From Pseudofrankia asymbiotica (GTDB taxonomy: Bacteria > Actinomycetota > Actinomycetes > Frankiales > Frankiaceae), in the NCBI RefSeq assembly GCF_001983105.1, contig NZ_MOMC01000034.1, forward strand, positions 96,132 to 101,543: 5,412 nt of DNA, written 5' to 3'. Numbering within the stretch: position 1 is the stretch's first letter; the number at the start of each line of letters is the position of its first letter. Made by a program: the position numbers and the translations under genes. The notes below the pieces were generated by a model. It worked only from the letters and a program-made list of their open reading frames with translations, searched no databases and was not told the origin of the DNA. Shown here in pieces: positions 1 through 5,412 of the stretch.

Positions 1-230
1 CCCGCATCGGTGGCCTGCCCGAGGTGCCCGCCGGCGCCAGGAGTTCGATGGATGTCGGCGCCGCCGCGACGCTGACCCTCGTCGACCCGGAGGCGCGCTG
101 GGTTGTCGACCCCGCGAGGTTCGCCAGCCGCAGCCGGAACTCGCCCTACCGGGGGATGACGATGCCGGGACAGGTACACGCCACCTTCCTCGCTGGACGA
201 CCCACGGTCCTCGACGGGAAGATCGTATGA
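1..230 (+). CDS. pyrC: Dihydroorotase, C-terminal end (partial, 5' end outside window)
   Basis: Only the last 75 codons are present (first full codon at 3, TGA at 228-230). Dihydroorotase is the cytoplasmic amidohydrolase that interconverts carbamoyl-aspartate and dihydroorotate, the third step of de novo pyrimidine synthesis. The metal-binding barrel lies upstream, so what is seen is the closing beta-sandwich part: a run reading VGAAATLTLVDPEARWVVDP, then SRNSPYRG, then a final strand ending in FLAGRPTVLDGKIV. This layout (an 'A-x-L-x-L-V-D-P' strand, 'S-R-N-S/T-P-Y' and a terminal G-R-x-T-V-x-D-G) is typical of bacterial class I dihydroorotases and separates it poorly only from related cyclic amidohydrolases such as allantoinase. 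The downstream carA and carB settle the choice. Its stop codon overlaps the next gene's ATG, so the two are probably translationally coupled in one operon. Confidence 0.9.
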   Translation, partial: RIGGLPEVPAGARSSMDVGAAATLTLVDPEARWVVDPARFASRSRNSPYRGMTMPGQVHATFLAGRPTVLDGKIV

Positions 231-2092
231 ACCTGGTCACCGCGCACGTCGCCGCCGCGAGCGGAGGGGCTGGCCTGATCGGCCTGCGCCTGCTGCTGGT
301 CTTCGGCATCGTGCTGCTGCTGGTGGCGGTGATCGGCTGGCTGCGGCAGACCTGGCGCCGCCACGCCGCCCAGCAGGAGGAGGGCCTGCCGGAGCTGCTC
401 GCCCCGCCGGAGGAGACCGGTGAGGTGCTCGCCGCCCCGCTGCGCGGCGCCTACCTGGGGACGACCGACGCCGGCCAGTGGCTCGAGTGGTTCTCCGCCC
501 GCGGCCTGTCTGGCAAGGACGGCGCCTACATCACCGTCCACGAGGGCGGCGTGCGGGTCGACCGCGGCGCCTCGGCGTTCTGGATCCCGCGGGAGGCGGT
601 CCGCGGCGCCCGGCTGGAGCGCGCGCACGCCGGCAAGGTGGCCACCCCCGGGCGGCTGCTGGTGATCGCCTGGTCGTTGGACGGCCGCGAGCTGGAGACC
701 GGCTTCCGCGGGGAGGACCGGGCCCGTCAGCCGAAGGTGATGCGCTCGGTGCACGACCTGATCGGGCCGCCGACGCGCGCGATGGACGGCGAGGTCACCT
801 CGCCGCGGCCGGTGCCGCGCGCGCTGCGCCAGCTGCGGCCGCGCCGGAACCCGCCCGTCGGCGCCGAGGGCGGCGTCCCGGTCGCCGCCCGCGGCCGCGC
901 GCACGGGGCGGGAACGCACCAGGCCGCGTCCGGCCGCGGCGGCCGTCCCGGCCGCCGGGGCGGCAGCCGCACCCTGCAGCAGGAGATCGCCGACCGGCGC
1001 GGCGCCGACCCCTACGGCACCGGCCCGAGCGCGGCGGTCGCGCCCAACCCCGACCCCTACAGCACCAGCCCGCGCGCGGCGGCCGGGACTGGCGCCGACC
1101 CGTACGTGGGCAACCCGCGCGGTGTGGCCTACGGCGCCGGCGCCGGCCCCGGAGCGCCCGGCGCGTCGTCCGTTCCCGCCCCTGGCCCGGCCGTCCCGGG
1201 CGGCCCCGGCGCGCCGCGACCGGGGCGGCGGTCCCGTCCCGGCCAGCCGGCGCGACCGCCGGCGCCCGGCGCACCGGGTACCCCCGGCGCACCGGGTATC
1301 GGCCAGCCGGGTTCTCCTGGAGGCTGGTCACCAGCCCAGGGCCCCGGCGACACGGCCCGCCGGCCCGCGCCGCGCGCCGTTCCCGGCGGGCGGCCGACGA
1401 GTCCCCGCCCGCCCGCGATGCCGCCCCGCCCGCCGTCCGCGGCTCCCCGGCCTCCGGCCACGGCCCCTCGCCCACCCGCCGTGGCGCCGCCGCCACCGGC
1501 CGGCGGGCAGCGACCGCCGGCCGGCGGCGGCGGCGGAGCGTACGGGGGCCCGGATACGGACGGGTTCTCGGTGACCCGAGCGGACGGGCCGCCCGGCGGC
1601 ACACCCTGGCGCGCGGAAGCCCCACAGCCTGGCGGGATCTCCCCGGCTGGGCGGCGGCCGGTCGCGGGCCCGACCGACGCCCGCGGGTACGACCCGTACG
1701 GCCAGGGCCAGCCGACGCCGGCCCAGGCCTATCCCGCGCCGGCGGCGCCGCCGCCGGACCCGTACGACGCGGTGCCGCCGCGGGCGTACCCGCCAGGGCG
1801 GCCCGACCCGTCCACGGCGCCCCAGGCCGGGCCCACCGGTCCGTACGCGGCGGCGGGCGGCTACCCAGGACCGGCGGGACCAGCCTCGCCGGGCGCGCGG
1901 GACCCCCGGCCGCCAGCCGATCCCTACGCGTCCGACCCGTACGCGCGGGCCGATCCGTACGCGCCGTCCGATCCGTACGCGTCGGTGGACCCGTACGCGG
2001 TCGACGGGAGGCAGGGCGGGTCGTCCCAGCCCGGGGACGGGGACGACCCGTATGACGACGTGACGCGCCGCTGGCCGCGCCGCGAGCATTGA
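227..2092 (+). CDS. Pyr-operon single-pass membrane protein with PH-like domain and long disordered repeat tail
   Basis: The molecular function is unknown. The start is the ATG at 227, overlapping the pyrC stop (ATGA); a GGGAAG stretch at 216-221 is a modest ribosome site. Residues 17-39 form one hydrophobic segment followed by RQTWRRH, so the positive-inside rule predicts the rest of the protein in the cytoplasm. Residues ~70-180 (from RGAYLGTTDAGQW through LVIAWSLDGRELETGFR to HDLIG) resemble, from memory, the PH-like domain of the small protein between pyrC and carA in streptomycetes and mycobacteria (Rv1382, about 165 residues). Residues ~182-256 are Arg/Gly-rich. From 257 to the end the protein is low in complexity: three 15-residue DPY units, a collagen-like Pro-Gly stretch, RPP heptads, and a closing array of DPY hexapeptides. 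The tail more than triples the usual length. The frame is supported by repeat units whose Asp, Pro, Tyr and Arg codons differ only at third positions. It may be a membrane anchor or scaffold for pathway enzymes, but that is a guess from position alone. Confidence 0.85.
   Translation: MNLVTAHVAAASGGAGLIGLRLLLVFGIVLLLVAVIGWLRQTWRRHAAQQEEGLPELLAPPEETGEVLAAPLRGAYLGTTDAGQWLEWFSARGLSGKDGAYITVHEGGVRVDRGASAFWIPREAVRGARLERAHAGKVATPGRLLVIAWSLDGRELETGFRGEDRARQPKVMRSVHDLIGPPTRAMDGEVTSPRPVPRALRQLRPRRNPPVGAEGGVPVAARGRAHGAGTHQAASGRGGRPGRRGGSRTLQQEIADRRGADPYGTGPSAAVAPNPDPYSTSPRAAAGTGADPYVGNPRGVAYGAGAGPGAPGASSVPAPGPAVPGGPGAPRPGRRSRPGQPARPPAPGAPGTPGAPGIGQPGSPGGWSPAQGPGDTARRPAPRAVPGGRPTSPRPPAMPPRPPSAAPRPPATAPRPPAVAPPPPAGGQRPPAGGGGGAYGGPDTDGFSVTRADGPPGGTPWRAEAPQPGGISPAGRRPVAGPTDARGYDPYGQGQPTPAQAYPAPAAPPPDPYDAVPPRAYPPGRPDPSTAPQAGPTGPYAAAGGYPGPAGPASPGARDPRPPADPYASDPYARADPYAPSDPYASVDPYAVDGRQGGSSQPGDGDDPYDDVTRRWPRREH
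1007..1141 (+). repeat. Three tandem 45-bp units encoding 15-residue DPY repeats
   Basis: Units start at 1007, 1052 and 1097 (residues 261, 276 and 291 of the membrane protein), exactly 45 bases apart. They read DPYGTGPSAAVAPNP, DPYSTSPRAAAGTGA and DPYVGNPRGVAYGAG. Asp1, Pro2, Tyr3 and Pro7 are constant, while the remaining positions are small or flexible residues. The DNA has diverged more than the DPY core, so this is an old duplication held at the protein level rather than a fresh slippage product. Confidence 0.8.
1265..1298 (+). repeat. 18-bp direct repeat in collagen-like Pro-Gly stretch
   Basis: The 16-base string CCCGGCGCACCGGGTA occurs at 1265-1280 and again at 1283-1298, giving an 18-base period. 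In the membrane-protein frame it encodes PGAPGT then PGAPGI (residues 347-358), inside a longer Gly-x-x-like run that continues GQPGSPGG. The identical DNA suggests a recent duplication. Confidence 0.8.
1406..1531 (+). repeat. 21-bp repeats encoding RPPxxxP heptads
   Basis: Units begin at 1406, 1427, 1448, 1469, 1490 and 1511 (residues 394, 401, 408, 415, 422 and 429), each 21 bases apart. Five of the six begin Arg-Pro-Pro; the unit at 1490 begins Pro-Pro-Pro. The Arg codon is cgc, cgg or cga, and the second-position Pro codon is ccg, cct or cca, so differences in the core fall at third positions. This is direct support for the reading frame in this low-complexity region. Such Pro-rich heptads probably form extended polyproline-like segments. 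Confidence 0.75.
1919..2005 (+). repeat. Array of five DPYA units (18-bp hexapeptide repeats) near the C-terminus
   Basis: Asp-Pro-Tyr-Ala starts at 1919, 1934, 1952, 1970 and 1988 (residues 565, 570, 576, 582 and 588). The first spacing is 15 bases, the rest 18. The units read DPYAS, DPYARA, DPYAPS, DPYASV and DPYAVD. Asp alternates between gat and gac, and Pro between ccc and ccg, without changing the peptide. A last isolated DPYDD lies at 2045 (residue 607), just before the C-terminal RRWPRREH. Two other isolated DPY motifs sit at 1691 and 1757. Confidence 0.85.
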
Positions 2093-2103
2093 GGGACACC
2101 CGA

Positions 2104-2130
2104 CGCGGCCGGGTCCGTGACCAGGCCGCG
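2104..2130 (+). promoter_or_regulatory. Stem-loop 1 downstream of membrane-protein gene
   Basis: CGCGGCC at 2104-2110 pairs perfectly with GGCCGCG at 2124-2130. Inside the loop, GGT (2112-2114) can pair with ACC (2120-2122) across a G-A mismatch, leaving a five-base loop. It begins 12 bases after the stop codon at 2092. A 7-bp stem is not rare at this GC content, so function is uncertain. Confidence 0.4.
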
Positions 2131-2147
2131 CGGGAACTGGAGTGCCT

Positions 2148-2176
2148 GGCCCGGCGCCCCGCGAGGGCGCCGGGCT
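2148..2176 (+). terminator. Strong GC hairpin, possible terminator or attenuator without U-tract
   Basis: CCCGGCGCCC at 2150-2159 pairs perfectly with GGGCGCCGGG at 2165-2174 around the five-base loop CGCGA. G2149-C2175 and a G2148-U2176 wobble extend the stem to 12 pairs. It is the most stable local structure I see in the gap, 57 bases after the stop of the upstream gene. The bases after it (CTCTGAGCGACG) contain no U-run. Actinobacterial terminators often lack one, so termination is possible but unproven; partial read-through into carA would be expected if the operon is shared. Confidence 0.45.
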
Positions 2177-2205
2177 CTGAGCGACGCACCCCGGGCGACG
2201 GGTCC

Positions 2206-2269
2206 TCCTCGTGACGAGGACATGAGCGCCGACGGGCGCGGGATGTGACGGGGGCCGCCGAGGCGGTCC
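2206..2269 (+). promoter_or_regulatory. Three small hairpins in the carA 5' leader
   Basis: Three short stems follow one another. TCCTCG (2206-2211) pairs with CGAGGA (2215-2220) around TGA. GCGCC (2226-2230) pairs with GGCGC (2235-2239) around GACG. A 7-pair stem, including one G-U wobble, joins 2252-2258 to 2263-2269 around the loop CGAG. The last ends 25 bases before the carA start and leaves the ribosome site unpaired. Each is weak evidence alone; the spacing in series is what merits a mention. Confidence 0.3.
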
Positions 2270-2285
2270 TGACCGAGCAGGGAAC

Positions 2286-2289
2286 GAGG
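2286..2289 (+). promoter_or_regulatory. Ribosome binding site of carA
   Basis: GAGG at 2286-2289 lies five bases before GTG 2295. This favours that codon over the next in-frame GTG at 2346, which would begin within the conserved first strand (VLVLEDGR) and has no similar purine-rich site close upstream. Confidence 0.6.
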
Positions 2290-2294
2290 CACAG

Positions 2295-3448
2295 GTGGGA
2301 GCAGGGGAACAGGCCAGGCCCGGACCAGCGGTCGGCCAGCCGGCGGTGCTGGTCCTGGAGGACGGCCGGGCGTTCGCCGGCGAGGCTTACGGCGCCGTCG
2401 GCGAGACGTTCGGCGAGGCGGTGTTCTCCACCGGCATGACCGGCTACCAGGAGACGCTGAGCGACCCGTCGTACTACGGCCAGGTCGTGGTGATGACGGC
2501 GCCGCACATCGGCAACACCGGGGTGAACGACCGCGACTACGAGTCGTCGGGGATCCAGGTCGCCGGCTACGTCGTGCGCGACCCGAGCCGGCTGTCGTCG
2601 AACTGGCGGGCCGAGCGCGGCCTGGCCGCGGAGCTCGCCCGGGCGGGCGTCGTCGGCATCAGTGGGGTGGACACCCGCGCGCTCACCCGCCACCTGCGCG
2701 AGCGCGGGGCGATGCGCTGCGGCATCTCCAGCCTGTCCGCCGACCCGGCCGCGCTGCTGGGCAAGGTGCTGGCGAGCCCGGAGATGGTCGGCGCCGACCT
2801 CGCCCCCGAGGTGAGCACCCGCGAGCCGTACGTCGTCGCTGCGGCCGGTGGCGAACGGCGCTTCCGGGTCGCAGCCCTGGACCTGGGGATCAAGCGGAAC
2901 ACCCCGCTGTCGATGGCCGCCCGCGGCTGCGAGGTGCACGTCCTGCCGGCGAGGGCGACGGCCGACGACCTGCTGGCCGTCGAGCCGGACGGGGTGTTCT
3001 TCTCCAACGGCCCCGGTGACCCGGCGACCGCCGACTACGCGGTCGAGGCGGCGAGCGGCGTGCTGCGGGCCGGCGTGCCGCTGTTCGGGATCTGCTTCGG
3101 CAACCAGGTGCTCGGCCGGGCGCTCGGTTTCGGCACCTACAAGCTCACCTACGGCCACCGGGGCATCAACCAGCCGGTCAAGGACCTCTCGACCGGCCAG
3201 ATCGCGGTGACCTGCCACAACCACGGCTTCGCGGTCGCCGCGCCGACCGACGGGACGCACGTCGACACCCCGTTCGGCCGGGTCGCCGTCAGCCACGTCG
3301 CTCTCAACGACGATGTCGTCGAGGGCGTCGCCTGCCTGGACGTGCCCGCGTTCAGCGTTCAGTACCACCCGGAGGCGGCGGCGGGCCCGCACGACGCCCA
3401 GGGCCTGTTCGACCGGTTCTGTGAGCTCATGGCGAAGGGGGGTAAGTG

Positions 3449-3449
<1 letters not shown>
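2295..3449 (+). CDS. carA: Carbamoyl-phosphate synthase small chain (glutamine amidotransferase subunit)
   Basis: CarA hydrolyses glutamine and sends the ammonia through a tunnel to CarB. The product is 384 residues, against 382 in E. coli. It starts at GTG 2295 with a ~16-residue tail before the conserved [10 protein letters not shown] strand. The N-terminal domain (to ~150) carries the family run [16 protein letters not shown] and then [11 protein letters not shown]. The class I glutamine amidotransferase domain starts near residue 190 ([12 protein letters not shown]) and contains FFSNGPGDP, the nucleophile Cys267 in GICFGNQ, and His358 and Glu360 in QYHPEA, completing the catalytic triad. 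The equivalent E. coli residues are Cys269, His353 and Glu355. The stop shares its last base with the carB start (TGATG), which suggests coupled translation and matched subunit amounts. No frameshift or missing catalytic residue is seen. Confidence 0.97.

Positions 3450-5412
<1,963 letters not shown>

Larger units (their letters stand above)
2093..2294 (+). other. 202-base non-coding gap between membrane-protein gene and carA
   Basis: No convincing gene lies here. The carA frame has a stop at 2223 and no usable start between that stop and GTG 2295. The stretch holds five possible GC-rich hairpins in a row: 2104-2130, 2148-2176, 2206-2220, 2226-2239 and 2252-2269. I see no clear -35/-10 pair and no T-run. 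The gap stands out because the pyrC/membrane-protein and carA/carB junctions overlap. It could hold an internal promoter, an attenuator, a partial terminator or an mRNA processing site; the sequence alone does not decide. Confidence 0.6.

Noticed and set aside
1919..2005. Regular repeats considered as a CRISPR array or operator sites
   Set aside because: The period is 18 bases without spacers, it lies within a reading frame, and the variation is at wobble positions, so it is a coding repeat.
478..2055. 525-codon open frame in the +1-shifted frame within the membrane-protein gene
   Set aside because: It is Arg-rich without a domain, begins inside the conserved PH-like region, and lacks the DPY and RPP periodic motifs seen in the chosen frame.
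2222..2248. Possible leader peptide ATG...TGA reading MSADGRGM
   Set aside because: The purine-rich GAGGA ends one base before the ATG, too close for efficient initiation. There is no run of regulatory codons (such as Arg codons) that would suggest attenuation.
2093..2294. Search for a sigma70-like promoter or ArgR/PyrR operator upstream of carA
   Set aside because: No convincing -35/-10 pair, AT-rich ARG-box-like palindrome or known PyrR motif is visible; absence by eye is not proof.
2245..2439. 64-codon GTG-started open frame across the gap into carA
   Set aside because: There is no good ribosome site, and two thirds of it is an out-of-frame reading of conserved carA sequence.
3087..3107. 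GICFGNQ in CarA instead of the more familiar GICLGHQ around the nucleophile
   Set aside because: The Cys is present, and this variant is common in actinobacterial CarA as far as I recall, so it is not a sign of lost activity.
795..3392. 865-codon open frame on the minus strand across the membrane-protein gene and carA
   Set aside because: It is antisense to two well-supported genes, is Arg-rich with no recognisable domain, and arises because stop codons are rare at this GC content.

Overview
The window is very GC-rich and codes densely on the + strand, with codons ending almost always in G or C. Gene order, codon use and the protein sequences point to an actinobacterium. A Frankia-like or related genus is my guess, not something the sequence proves. 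It is a slice of the de novo pyrimidine operon in the order pyrC (3' end) - membrane PH-like protein - carA - carB (5' part). From memory, this matches the mycobacterial order pyrR-pyrB-pyrC-Rv1382-carA-carB-pyrF, and streptomycetes have a similar small membrane protein in the same slot.

Layout: bases 1-230 hold the last 75 residues of dihydroorotase. A 4-base ATGA overlap leads into a 621-residue protein (227-2092). Its first ~180 residues look like the conserved single-pass PH-like protein of actinobacterial pyr operons. The remaining ~440 residues are a Pro/Gly/Ala/Arg-rich, probably disordered tail with several in-frame tandem repeats, including eleven Asp-Pro-Tyr motifs. A 202-base non-coding gap (2093-2294) follows, able to form a row of GC-rich hairpins. 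carA (2295-3449) is complete, and carB (3449-5412) overlaps it by one base and runs off the right edge at codon 655.

Function: CarA releases ammonia from glutamine and passes it to CarB, which uses two ATP and bicarbonate to make carbamoyl phosphate. That feeds aspartate carbamoyltransferase and then PyrC in the pyrimidine pathway, and also arginine synthesis. The membrane protein has no known enzymatic step; its place in the operon is the only clue to its role.

The enzymes are ordinary: catalytic residues are present and I found no frameshift in carA or carB. The parts worth a second look are the long repetitive tail on the membrane protein and the structured gap that separates it from carA, in an operon whose other junctions here overlap.
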